Part shown: positions 40,592-49,470 of the stretch, piece after piece | How positions within the stretch are numbered: position 1 is the stretch's first letter | How the letters are laid out: the number at the start of each line of letters is the position of its first letter | NCBI GenBank assembly: GCA_017601225.1 | Contig: JAFNIX010000010.1 | Span: forward strand, 1 to 64,000 | DNA: 64,000 nt | From: Candidatus Brockarchaeota archaeon | GTDB lineage: Archaea; Thermoproteota; EX4484-205; JAAOZP01 | Reading direction: 5' to 3' | Notes under the pieces: model-generated | The model's database searches: none | Told to the model about the DNA's origin: nothing | The model's input: the letters and a program-made list of their open reading frames with translations, nothing else | Made by a program: the position numbers and the translations under genes

Positions 40592-42468
40592 AGGTTAACA
40601 GGAGCCTCCTAGTATTCGGGGTGCTCACCGCAATAATCCTAGCGGTCCTACTTCAGGCTATGCTCCCCGGCAAGCCTGTTTTCAAGAGGCACGTTGACCC
40701 GAGCAGGGAGGCTGAGCAACCACCCTACCCGCTGTTCTTCACAATGCTTCTGACACCCGTCTTCGACGATCTTACGAGGGGAAACTTCACTGGAACCATG
40801 GTTCGGCTTAGAATCCTTGAAACAGTCTCGGTGCCCTCAACCCTGAGATACGTTTTCAACAGGTTCAGCCAGCTCATGCAGAGCCTAACCGAGACGTTGA
40901 CGAGCGTTGAGAAAAACCTCGACCAGGCTGAAACCCTTATAGACTCCGGGAGGGAGGAGGAGGCTAAGCCTGTTTTAACCAGCGCATCCTACGGCCTCGC
41001 CTCAGCCAACGTGACTTTCAACAGCCTCCAGCAGGCCGTGGGGGAGCTTACGAGAGCCTTCAGGCTCCCTAGCTACGAGTTTGCAAGGAGGCTCGACGCA
41101 ATCGGGGAGCTCTTAAACAGGATGCTTCTGAGACTACTGGAGCTGCTGAGCAGGATTGAGGAGCAGAGGAATCTGAGTGAAACACTCCTAGAGATTGGGG
41201 CGCAGCCCGGGAGCGTCTGGGTAGGCTCAACAGTCACCGTCGAAGGCAGGCTTAGCAGCCTGGGGACAGGGCTGCCCGGCAGGATTGTCACCATATTTTT
41301 AGACGGGAAGACTGTTGCGCAGACAGTAACCCTTGAAGACGGGTTTTTCAAGAGGAGCGTGAGCATCCCATATGTTTACAAGCCTACTCTAACGGTTAGC
41401 GCGAAGTATTCGCCGGGCGGCGGGGATGAGAAGGTTTTCAAGCCGGCGTGCTCAAACACTGTTGAAATAAGCCTGCTCTACGTAACGCCCGTTTTAAACG
41501 TCAAGGTGTCCGGTAAACCGCTTCCGGGGAGAAGCTTCACGCTTGAAGGCACGGTTGAAACCGGTGTTAAACCTCCTTATGAAACTGTTAAAGCGTCCTG
41601 GCTGACCAGCGTGTCAAGCATCCCTCTGAGCCCCGAAGGCTTTTTCAAGACTGTTCTCCATGTTCCCGAGAACCTACAGGACGGGAGGTATGCTCTAAGG
41701 GTTGAAACACCCGCTTCAGGAGTCTTAGCCCCCGCTTCGAAAACAGTCTACGTGAACGTTGAAAGGCTGAGGCTCAACCTTACGCTCGAGGCTCCTCAAA
41801 CGGTTTTCGCCGGCCTGGAGGCGGTTTTCAAAGGGTTTGTCGCCCACCCGCAGGACGGGGAGCAGGGCTGGAAAGTCAGAATAATAATTGGGGACACGGT
41901 TCTCGCTGAAGAAGCCTTCCAGCAGGGTTTCGAAACAAGGGTTAGAATCCCGCTGACGCTTCTCACAGGCTACTGTCCCTACCGCGTCCAGGTTGAGCCC
42001 GGGGCCCCTTGGTTCAGCGGGGCTGAGGCGGAGGGCAGGCTGCTGGTTGTCAACCCTCTGGCAGTGTTGGCTTCAGCAGGCTCAGCGTCAATCCTCATGC
42101 TTAGGCTCGCAGGTGGCAGGAGGAAAAAGTCTGGAAGAGAGCTGGCGGAAACGGTTGCTGAGGCTGCTGAGCAGCATGTAGCAGAGTATTTCATAGCCAA
42201 GGGGCTTGAGTGGCTCATGGATCTCTACTGGCAGGCTGTGGCCATTGTTTCAAGCGTGACCGGTGTTGACGTTAAGCCCTCTATGACTATGAGGGAATAC
42301 TTGAACAGTGTTGCGCCGAGCCTGGGGGAGGCTCTTGAAAGCTTCGAGAGGATAACGTTAACCGCTGAGAAAGCACTCTACTCCCCCAGCGTGAGCGGCG
42401 AGGAGCTTCAGGCAGCTAGGCAGGCCTTAGAGAAGCTTAAGGTTACGCAGGTTGCGTCGCTACGTTAA
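40588..42468 (+). CDS. Large membrane-anchored Ig-like protein with DUF4129-like C-terminus
   Basis: A 626-residue protein: N-terminal membrane helix, an outer helical region (about residues 50-200, coiled-coil-like), three Ig-like beta domains (about 205-305, 305-400, 400-495), a second membrane helix (about 495-510), and a C-terminal cytoplasmic domain of about 110 residues resembling DUF4129 (AVAIVSSVTG, MTMREYLNSVAPSL, ALYSP). DUF4129 commonly sits in MoxR/DUF58/transglutaminase clusters. TTG start overlapping the previous stop by 4 bases. Confidence 0.68.
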   Translation: MKVNRSLLVFGVLTAIILAVLLQAMLPGKPVFKRHVDPSREAEQPPYPLFFTMLLTPVFDDLTRGNFTGTMVRLRILETVSVPSTLRYVFNRFSQLMQSLTETLTSVEKNLDQAETLIDSGREEEAKPVLTSASYGLASANVTFNSLQQAVGELTRAFRLPSYEFARRLDAIGELLNRMLLRLLELLSRIEEQRNLSETLLEIGAQPGSVWVGSTVTVEGRLSSLGTGLPGRIVTIFLDGKTVAQTVTLEDGFFKRSVSIPYVYKPTLTVSAKYSPGGGDEKVFKPACSNTVEISLLYVTPVLNVKVSGKPLPGRSFTLEGTVETGVKPPYETVKASWLTSVSSIPLSPEGFFKTVLHVPENLQDGRYALRVETPASGVLAPASKTVYVNVERLRLNLTLEAPQTVFAGLEAVFKGFVAHPQDGEQGWKVRIIIGDTVLAEEAFQQGFETRVRIPLTLLTGYCPYRVQVEPGAPWFSGAEAEGRLLVVNPLAVLASAGSASILMLRLAGGRRKKSGRELAETVAEAAEQHVAEYFIAKGLEWLMDLYWQAVAIVSSVTGVDVKPSMTMREYLNSVAPSLGEALESFERITLTAEKALYSPSVSGEELQAARQALEKLKVTQVASLR

Positions 42469-43426
42469 ACCCGTGCTGCTAAGCATAGCTGCCTCAACCC
42501 TAGCGTTAGTCCTGCTGCCGGTTGCAATACCTTCTTCAAGGGACTACGCGCCGGACAACCCTTACTGGAACGGGTTCACAAGGCTGGCGGGGATTGTCAA
42601 CGCGACTTTCAAGAATGCTGGCGAAACGGTTCTCGACCCGGGCTTAACCATACTCTTCATAATAGGGCCTGAGGAGAACATTACTGATTCCCACGTCTCC
42701 CTGGTTAAAGCGTTCCTGGAGAACGGGGGCACCGTGGTTTTAATGGATGAAACCGGTGTTTCAAACAGGCTTCTTGAAAGCTTAAATATCGATATTAAGA
42801 TTGGAAACCGTCCGATGCTTGACCCCGTGTTCTACGAAGGCAGCTGGAGGCTCCCCAAGACCACTGGTTTAAAAAGCTGGATGAGCAGCGCCGGCGAGAT
42901 CGTTATGAACACGCCTTCAACCCTGGAACCGGGCTTAAACACAATGGTCATAGCGTACTCCTCCCCCTTCTCCTTTCTCGATTTAAACGGGGACGGAGAG
43001 TATACTAGCGGGGAGCCCTCCGGCCCGTTCCCCGTTGCTGCTGAAGCAGCATTCAGCAGGGGGAGGATAATCGTCTTCACGGATTCAAGCATGTTTCTCA
43101 ACAGCATGGTTGAGAAAGGGGGGAACATGAAGCTTCTCAAGAACATTGTCGGGGATGGGGTTATGGTGGTTGACACGAGCCTCTGGCAGACCCAGCCTAG
43201 GGACTCTTTGAAAAAAGTAAGCAGCATGCTTCTCCAAACGGTTTCCACGCCTGAGGCAAGGTACGCGGCTGCAATCATGCTTGCCGCCGCAGCATACGTC
43301 TGGGCGAGCAGCACTAGGCCGAGGGGTGAGGTGGGCGAGCTTCAACAGGTTTTAGAGAAACACCCCGACTGGAACCCTGAGCTCCTGAAGGCTTTGGAGG
43401 AGGCTAGGCGGAATGTCCTACAGTAA
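42452..43426 (+). CDS. DUF4350-family membrane protein
   Basis: A 324-residue protein with an N-terminal helix, an outer alpha/beta domain typical of DUF4350 (ILFIIGPEENIT, FLENGGTVVLMDETG, IIVFTDSSMFLN) and a C-terminal helix. DUF4350 proteins accompany MoxR-DUF58 and are thought to have a flavodoxin-like outer domain. TTG start; overlaps of 17 and 14 bases with its neighbours. Confidence 0.78.
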   Translation: MRRYVKPVLLSIAASTLALVLLPVAIPSSRDYAPDNPYWNGFTRLAGIVNATFKNAGETVLDPGLTILFIIGPEENITDSHVSLVKAFLENGGTVVLMDETGVSNRLLESLNIDIKIGNRPMLDPVFYEGSWRLPKTTGLKSWMSSAGEIVMNTPSTLEPGLNTMVIAYSSPFSFLDLNGDGEYTSGEPSGPFPVAAEAAFSRGRIIVFTDSSMFLNSMVEKGGNMKLLKNIVGDGVMVVDTSLWQTQPRDSLKKVSSMLLQTVSTPEARYAAAIMLAAAAYVWASSTRPRGEVGELQQVLEKHPDWNPELLKALEEARRNVLQ

Positions 43427-44345
43427 GTATTTAACTGGGAAGATTCTCACGGAGCTTCAGAAGTATATTGTAGGCAAGCAGGAGGTTATCGAAATGCTTC
43501 TAACCGCGCTCTTCTCAGAGGGCCACGTCCTCCTTGAAGGCCCGCCTGGAACAGCTAAGACGCTTATGGCTAAGACTTTCGCGCAGGCCATAGGGGCTAA
43601 ATTCGCAAGGATACAGATGACGCCCGACACTCTGCCGGCGGACATCCTGGGGACAATGGTTTACAGCATGAGGGACTCCGCGTTCCAGCTTAAGAAGGGG
43701 CCGATATTCTCAAACATTATTCTTGTTGACGAGCTTAACAGGGCTCCGCCGAAGACTCAGGCAGCCTTCATAGAGGTCATGCAGGAGCTGCAGGTCACGA
43801 TAGAGGGGAACACTTTCCCGGTTGAAAAGCCCTTCATGATTATAGCTACGCAGATGCCATACGGCTCACCGGGCACGTATCCTTTGACTGAGGTTCAGAC
43901 AGACAGGTTCGCGTTTAAAATAAGGGTTTCAAACCCGACTCCGGAGGAGGAGAAGCAGATCCTTGAAAAGATAAACTTTATTGAGACAGGCCAAGTCGGC
44001 CAGGTTGCAACCAAGACTGAAGTTTTAAGCATGGTTGAGAGAGCCAGGAACATCTATGTTTCAGACGCTGTTAAAAAGTATATTGTCGACCTCGTTTCAA
44101 GCCTTAGGAACAACCATTCCCTCTCAGAGGGGCCGAGCGTAAGGGCCAGCATATGGCTGTTGAAGGCGAGCAGGTCGCACGCACTGGTTAAGGGTAGAGA
44201 ATACGTTATCCCCGACGACGTTAAGGCTGTGGCGCCCCACGTCCTTAGACACCGCCTCCTCCTTAAAAAGGAGCCTCTGGAGGAAGTGGACGAGGACCAG
44301 CTTATAGCCGAAGCCTTAGCGTCAACACCCGTGCCCAAGAGATAA
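43413..44345 (+). CDS. MoxR-family AAA+ ATPase
   Basis: A 310-residue ATPase with Walker A GPPGTAKT, Walker B VDELNRAPP, sensor TQMP and the arginine finger region TDRF typical of MoxR. MoxR proteins act as chaperones for partner complexes with vWA/DUF58 proteins. It is coupled to DUF4350 (14-base overlap) and followed 4 bases later by DUF58. Confidence 0.92.
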   Translation: MSYSKYLTGKILTELQKYIVGKQEVIEMLLTALFSEGHVLLEGPPGTAKTLMAKTFAQAIGAKFARIQMTPDTLPADILGTMVYSMRDSAFQLKKGPIFSNIILVDELNRAPPKTQAAFIEVMQELQVTIEGNTFPVEKPFMIIATQMPYGSPGTYPLTEVQTDRFAFKIRVSNPTPEEEKQILEKINFIETGQVGQVATKTEVLSMVERARNIYVSDAVKKYIVDLVSSLRNNHSLSEGPSVRASIWLLKASRSHALVKGREYVIPDDVKAVAPHVLRHRLLLKKEPLEEVDEDQLIAEALASTPVPKR

Positions 44346-44349
44346 AGGC

Positions 44350-45615
44350 TTGCCTACCAGCCTCAGGCTCACGAAAAGGGGGAGGGGGCTTTCAAGCGTC
44401 ACGCTGGTTCTGGCAGCGTTATCCATGGTTTTCAGAGACCCGGTTATGCTCGCGGCCGCAGCACTACTCCTAGTAATACTCTTGACGACGCTCGCCTCCA
44501 TCCTGCTTAAGGCTAGGAGGCTGGTTGAAAAATCCAGAGTATTCCCGGAGGAGGCTAGAGTTGAAACGGTTGCGGGAAGAGTTGAAAGCATCGAGATCAC
44601 TGTTGAAAACCCGGGTGGAATAGGCTTCAGGATTGAACACCCCCTGAGCTTCGTGAAGCCGGCTGAGCCGGAGGCCGCGACGAACAAGCCCATCCGGCTG
44701 GAGGCCAAGCCGCAGCTGGCAGGCGTATACTCTTCGAAGACGCTGAGGCTAATGCTGAAATCCCCGCTGGAAGCGTTCGAATGCACGGTTGAAACGCCTT
44801 TCAAGACTAGCATTAGGGTAATGCCCCGGATTATTCCCGCGCTCGTCAAGGCTATTGAGCTGGCTTCAGCAATGGGGGCAACGGTCTTCGAGCATCCTGT
44901 TCAAACACTCGGCAGGGGGACGGAGTATGCTGAGACAAGGGAATACGTGCCGGGTGACGACATCAGGTTCCTGGACTGGAAGGCGACGGCGAGGCTTCAG
45001 AGGCTAATGGTGAAACAGTACCATCAAGAGACAGGCGGGGCAACGCAGATAATATACGATTTGAAGACCCCTGGGCCTGTTTCAAGGGACAGGGTTGCGA
45101 CCGAGTTTCTAAACGCTGCTACGGCACTGGCCTCGCTGGGGGTACCGTGCACGATAATAACTGTCGACGGGGAGAACAGGATGCTCGTAAGAAGGCACAG
45201 GGACGCGAGGACGATGCTTTACACGGCGATAATGGTTGCGCTTTCAACCGTTGAAGTCGACTACACTCTCCTCTACGATGTTCTCGAACCCCAGTCTAGG
45301 AGGAGGGTTGAGGAGTTTCTAAGCCTAGTGACGGTTGGAGGCTGGGAGTCTGAAGCATTTTTCTACGAGAAGCCTGGGGAAGGGGTTGAGGAGGCTGACA
45401 CGATAGCTGTGACAAGCCTAACCGGAGACCTGACGTGGCTCATGGAGGCCTGTGAAAAGCTTGAGAAGCATTCTAAAAGAATGATGCTACGCGTACCCGG
45501 TGAAACATGGCTCGACAGCAAGACGCTGGAGCAGGCTTATAAAGACTACGAGAAGCAGCTTAGAATAGTGGCGCAGCTCAGGAGAAGAGGAGTAGAGGTT
45601 TCCACCAGGGTTTAA
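44350..45615 (+). CDS. DUF58 protein (vWA-like partner of MoxR)
   Basis: A 421-residue protein with two N-terminal membrane helices, a beta domain and the DUF58 signature YVPGDDIRFLDWKATARL (residues about 198-215). DUF58 proteins have a vWA-like fold and work with MoxR. TTG start at 44350. Last gene of the operon; a short spacer precedes the YdjM-like gene. Confidence 0.88.
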   Translation: MPTSLRLTKRGRGLSSVTLVLAALSMVFRDPVMLAAAALLLVILLTTLASILLKARRLVEKSRVFPEEARVETVAGRVESIEITVENPGGIGFRIEHPLSFVKPAEPEAATNKPIRLEAKPQLAGVYSSKTLRLMLKSPLEAFECTVETPFKTSIRVMPRIIPALVKAIELASAMGATVFEHPVQTLGRGTEYAETREYVPGDDIRFLDWKATARLQRLMVKQYHQETGGATQIIYDLKTPGPVSRDRVATEFLNAATALASLGVPCTIITVDGENRMLVRRHRDARTMLYTAIMVALSTVEVDYTLLYDVLEPQSRRRVEEFLSLVTVGGWESEAFFYEKPGEGVEEADTIAVTSLTGDLTWLMEACEKLEKHSKRMMLRVPGETWLDSKTLEQAYKDYEKQLRIVAQLRRRGVEVSTRV

Positions 45616-45697
45616 AATTATGCTAAGTCGAGCGATAAAACCCCAAACGCCTCTTGAAAAAATGTTCGACAATATGGGCAAAAAGGATTGTGCGTAG

Positions 45698-46228
45698 TTG
45701 CCTGAGATACTGCTGCACTTCGCAATACCCTTCTCGCTGGCGAAGACAAAATTCAGCCTGAAGCAAACCCTGCTCGTAGCCTCCTTGGCGCTGGTTCCAG
45801 ACATGGATGTGCTGCTACGCATCCACAGGTCTATGACGCACTCCCTAGTGGTGGCGACACTCGTCTCCATCCCTGTCTTGACAGGGGTCTACATAAAGAA
45901 GCGTAAGTATCTGGCTTTAGCGGCCGCATGCTACCTCGCCATAGTAAGCCACATTCTCCTGGACGTTTTCCAGACATACACGCCCATACTATACCCTGTC
46001 TTAGGAGAGTCGATTAGGGTTAAGGCTGAGGGCAGCGTAGTCATCTCAAGCACAATAACCCCAAGGGTGACAGCAAGCGTTCAAACCAAGCCGACGGACT
46101 TCACAGTGTTCCAGACGCTCGACGCGCCACTGTACACTAGCGAGGGCCTAGTGTCATCGACGATGCTGATCGCCGTGCCAATACTCCTGTCTATGAGGCT
46201 TAGAAGATTCAGGGAGAATGCAGGCTGA
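45698..46228 (+). CDS. YdjM-like membrane-bound metal-dependent hydrolase
   Basis: A 176-residue membrane protein with the YdjM pattern: an early LHFAIP helix, VPDMDVLL, HRSMTHSL and SHILLDVFQ, giving metal-binding His/Asp residues within helices. Substrate unknown. TTG start. It overlaps the following GT2 gene by 11 bases, so it is probably linked to the glycan locus rather than to the MoxR operon. Confidence 0.75.
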   Translation: MPEILLHFAIPFSLAKTKFSLKQTLLVASLALVPDMDVLLRIHRSMTHSLVVATLVSIPVLTGVYIKKRKYLALAAACYLAIVSHILLDVFQTYTPILYPVLGESIRVKAEGSVVISSTITPRVTASVQTKPTDFTVFQTLDAPLYTSEGLVSSTMLIAVPILLSMRLRRFRENAG

Positions 46229-47123
46229 CAAGAAGGAGGTAACGATAGTTCTCCCGGCTTTAAACGAAGAAGAAGCCATAGGAATGGTTATAGACGAGCT
46301 TAAGAGCGAGGGCTACACCAACATCCTCGTCGTAGACGGCTACTCGAAGGATAACACTGTTAAGATAGCTTGCGAGAAGGGGGCTAGAGTAATATACCAG
46401 CATGGCAGGGGGAAGGCTGGAGCGGTTAAGACAGGGATTGAGCATGTTGAAACACCATACCTGTTAATCATGGATGCGGACCACACTTACGACCCTAGGG
46501 ACGTGTGGAAGTTCCTAGAACATGCGAACGACTACGACGAGATAATAGGGGTGAGAATGAACAGGGAGCACATACCGTTTTTAAACAGGCTTGGAAACTG
46601 GGCTATAACCAGGGCTTTCAACCTCCTCACCGGAGCGAGGCTGAGGGACATATGCTCAGGAATATACCTTTTGAAAACGGAAAAGGCGAAAAGCCTAGAC
46701 ATTGAGTCTACAAGCTTCGACATAGAGGTTGAAATAGCCACGCAGATCGCTTCAAACGGAGAGATCACGGAGGTTCCGGTTAACTACAGGAGTAGAATAG
46801 GAAGGCAGAAGCTCTCCTCGCTCAGACACGGGGCGAGAATACTCTCAACCATAATCAGCCTGGCGAGAATATACAACCCCGCCTTCCTTTTCGCGATGAT
46901 CACCGCGCTGGCGTTAATACCCGGGGGAATAATATACCTCTGGGTCTTCTACAGGATGGTTTTCCAGGGAGTATGGCACTCAGGCTGGGCCCTTTTAGGC
47001 ACAGCGCTAATAATACTAGGCGGGCAGGGATTAGTACTATCAACAATAGCTCTAATGATGAGGAGAATGGAGAAGAGAATAGTCAGGATGCTCGGCTCAC
47101 GCAGTAGAACATATGATTGCTGA
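46218..47123 (+). CDS. GT2 glycosyltransferase (dolichyl-phosphate sugar synthase-like)
   Basis: A 301-residue enzyme with a cytoplasmic GT-A domain (VLPALNEEEAIG, VDGYSKDNT, DADHTYDP metal site) and two C-terminal membrane helices, as in Dpm/AglD-type enzymes that load a lipid phosphate with a sugar. It heads the glycan locus and is the last G+C-rich gene before the A+T-rich cassette. Confidence 0.87.
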   Translation: MQADKKEVTIVLPALNEEEAIGMVIDELKSEGYTNILVVDGYSKDNTVKIACEKGARVIYQHGRGKAGAVKTGIEHVETPYLLIMDADHTYDPRDVWKFLEHANDYDEIIGVRMNREHIPFLNRLGNWAITRAFNLLTGARLRDICSGIYLLKTEKAKSLDIESTSFDIEVEIATQIASNGEITEVPVNYRSRIGRQKLSSLRHGARILSTIISLARIYNPAFLFAMITALALIPGGIIYLWVFYRMVFQGVWHSGWALLGTALIILGGQGLVLSTIALMMRRMEKRIVRMLGSRSRTYDC

Positions 47124-47156
47124 ATCTAACAGAAAAAGTTACGGAGGTGTTTATTA

Positions 47157-48185
47157 GTGCTTGGTAATAAAACTAGGTATGATTTGTGGATTGATGTCAT
47201 AAACACGCCACAAGTACATATGCTTAAGTCATTTCTAAAGGAGTTCAAGCAATATTCAATATATATTACAGGATTTAAAAGAGGTGAAACTGTTGAGCTT
47301 ATGGATCTGTTTGGCTTTAAGGGAGAAATTTTGGGTAAAGATAGATATAATCCCTTGCTTAAATCCTTATCTTTTGTTTTCAGGACTTTTCAGCTTATCT
47401 ACAAAGCACCTGATGCTAAGGTTTTCCTGAGTTTTGGAAGCACTATTCCTCCATCGGCAAAAATGAAGAAGATGAAAACTATTCTGATGCATGATAATGA
47501 CTTGATGTTTATTGGGGAAAAGCCTTTTTTCCAAAAGATTAAGAATTTTCTTCAGAAGATGGCAGATTACGTGCTTATACCCGAAGTGGCGCAAGAACCG
47601 TTCAAGAAGTATTTTGGAGAAGTGATTCCATATCCAGGTTATAAAGAGCATATATATATTGCAGATTTTCAGCCTAATCCGAATTTTCTGGGATTGTTAC
47701 CTTTTAAAGATTATATTGTTGTTAGACCTGAATCATTGTCATCACTCTATGTTTTAGAAAAGTATTCTATTGTACCGGAAATCTTGAAAGGTTTTGAAAG
47801 AGAAAGCATAAATGTTGTTTATTTGCCCCGAAATAGGGAGGAAAGAGTACTTGCTGAGGGGTTCAAAAATGTTTTTACGCCTCATAAAGCACTTGATGGG
47901 TTGAACCTAGTGTATTATTCTAAAGCTACTCTTACGGGTTCTGGAACAATGGCAAGAGAAGCTGCTGTGCTGGGTGTTCCTGCAGTGTCGTTTTTTCCCA
48001 AGGAGACGTTGCTTTCCGTGGATAAGGATCTGGTGGAAAAGCAGAAAATATTTCACTCCAGAAACCCTGAGGAAATTGTGGGTTATGTTAAGAATAGTTG
48101 GAATAAACGGGCCATGCCAGATTTAGAAAAGGCGAGAGAAGTTAGAAGATACGTTATCAGTTTCGTTAAAAAAGTAATAGAATGA
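47157..48185 (+). CDS. DUF354 family protein (GT-B-like)
   Basis: A 342-residue protein of the DUF354 group. It starts YDLWIDVINTPQVHML and has SFGSTIPPSA and a C-terminal GSGTMAREAAVLGVPAVSF nucleotide-sugar-binding-like loop. GTG start behind GGAGGTG (47143-47149). It is the first gene of the A+T-rich cassette. Confidence 0.82.
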   Translation: MLGNKTRYDLWIDVINTPQVHMLKSFLKEFKQYSIYITGFKRGETVELMDLFGFKGEILGKDRYNPLLKSLSFVFRTFQLIYKAPDAKVFLSFGSTIPPSAKMKKMKTILMHDNDLMFIGEKPFFQKIKNFLQKMADYVLIPEVAQEPFKKYFGEVIPYPGYKEHIYIADFQPNPNFLGLLPFKDYIVVRPESLSSLYVLEKYSIVPEILKGFERESINVVYLPRNREERVLAEGFKNVFTPHKALDGLNLVYYSKATLTGSGTMAREAAVLGVPAVSFFPKETLLSVDKDLVEKQKIFHSRNPEEIVGYVKNSWNKRAMPDLEKAREVRRYVISFVKKVIE

Positions 48186-48254
48186 TCATAAGGGTGTATG
48201 CTATGAGGGTTCTATTTGTTGAGGTGAAACTTTTACAATAGAGGAGGTTGCAGA

Positions 48255-49442
48255 ATGAAAAGTGAAACTATACTTCTACTCTCGTCTTTGAGAATGCTTG
48301 AGAACTATGTTAGTCGAAAAAATTATTGTGGCTGGGATCCCTACGATGCCCTTAGTGGAAAAAGAGTTCCAAAAATCTTTGCTAGAAACGAGTTGCTAGG
48401 AATGATTTTTTTGCAGTTTAACCTATATTTCCCGGTAAATTTAAGACCATTTTTCAGGGTAGAAGAAGGCATTTCTAACAAGAGTCTCGCTTTATTTGCA
48501 AGAGCATACTTATATTTATATAAAGTTTTAGGATGTCTTCAGCATAAGCTTAGAGTCTTAACTCTTTTAGATATGCTTAAGGCAAATACAGAAACAGTTT
48601 GTAATGCTTATTACTTTGATTTTGTTGGGCATAAACATAAACTTGGTCCAAATATTACAGACATAATATGTATAACTGAATCAATTAAAACTTTTTCTAT
48701 AGCCTATGAGGTTTTTCGAGACAAAGTATATTTGAACTTGGCCTTGAAAAGATTAGAATTCTTGTATGATAATATGTTGGTTGAAGAAGGAAATAGAGTC
48801 TATTTTAGATATACTCTCGAAGAACAAGGAAAAATCGTATTTAATGTCTCTGCCCTTGCATTGGAAGCTTTAGTTGAGGTTATGAGATTGACAGAAAACC
48901 ATAAGTTCACGGAATATATGGAAATAGGCAAGAAGGTTGTCGAGTTTCTGGTTTCTACTCAAAGATATGATGGCGCGTGGCCATATTCGTATTACGCAGA
49001 AACCAAGAGGTATTATTGGCAGTTAGATTACCATCAGGGTTTCATAATAGACGGATTAAATGCTTTCCTACCCTATCTTTCTGGGATTTTAAAATCAAAT
49101 GTGAGTAAAAGCTTGAGTAAAGGCATCACCTTTTACTGGGAAAAACTTTTTAATTCGAAAGAATTTTCCTATTACAGGTATCCAATAAAATATCCTGTGG
49201 ACATTCATAATCAGGCTCAAGGAATAATAACCTTTTCAAAGCTTTACAAAGCGCATGGAAAAAAAGAATACTTATATTTTGCCATTAAAGTAGCTAATTG
49301 GACGATAAAAAATATGCAGGATCCGGAAGGCTACTTCTATACTCACAAATGGCCCTTTATAAAATGCAAAATTCCCTACATGAGGTGGGGGCAGGCATGG
49401 ATGATGTTAGCACTATCCTACTTATTATCATTAATGATATAA
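48255..49442 (+). CDS. (Alpha/alpha)-toroid protein of polysaccharide locus
   Basis: A 395-residue helical protein with repeated paired helices, as in (alpha/alpha)6 barrels, and conserved-looking aromatic motifs (GAWPYSYY, WQLDYHQGF, MRWGQAWM). Similar proteins in glycan clusters are sometimes named polysaccharide biosynthesis or lyase-like. Activity unknown; glycan epimerisation or cleavage is conceivable. ATG behind GAGGAGGT. A 12-codon ORF (48203-48241) lies just upstream. Confidence 0.6.
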   Translation: MKSETILLLSSLRMLENYVSRKNYCGWDPYDALSGKRVPKIFARNELLGMIFLQFNLYFPVNLRPFFRVEEGISNKSLALFARAYLYLYKVLGCLQHKLRVLTLLDMLKANTETVCNAYYFDFVGHKHKLGPNITDIICITESIKTFSIAYEVFRDKVYLNLALKRLEFLYDNMLVEEGNRVYFRYTLEEQGKIVFNVSALALEALVEVMRLTENHKFTEYMEIGKKVVEFLVSTQRYDGAWPYSYYAETKRYYWQLDYHQGFIIDGLNAFLPYLSGILKSNVSKSLSKGITFYWEKLFNSKEFSYYRYPIKYPVDIHNQAQGIITFSKLYKAHGKKEYLYFAIKVANWTIKNMQDPEGYFYTHKWPFIKCKIPYMRWGQAWMMLALSYLLSLMI

Positions 49443-49470
49443 TAGTTGGGATAAATCAAGGGAAAGTGAG

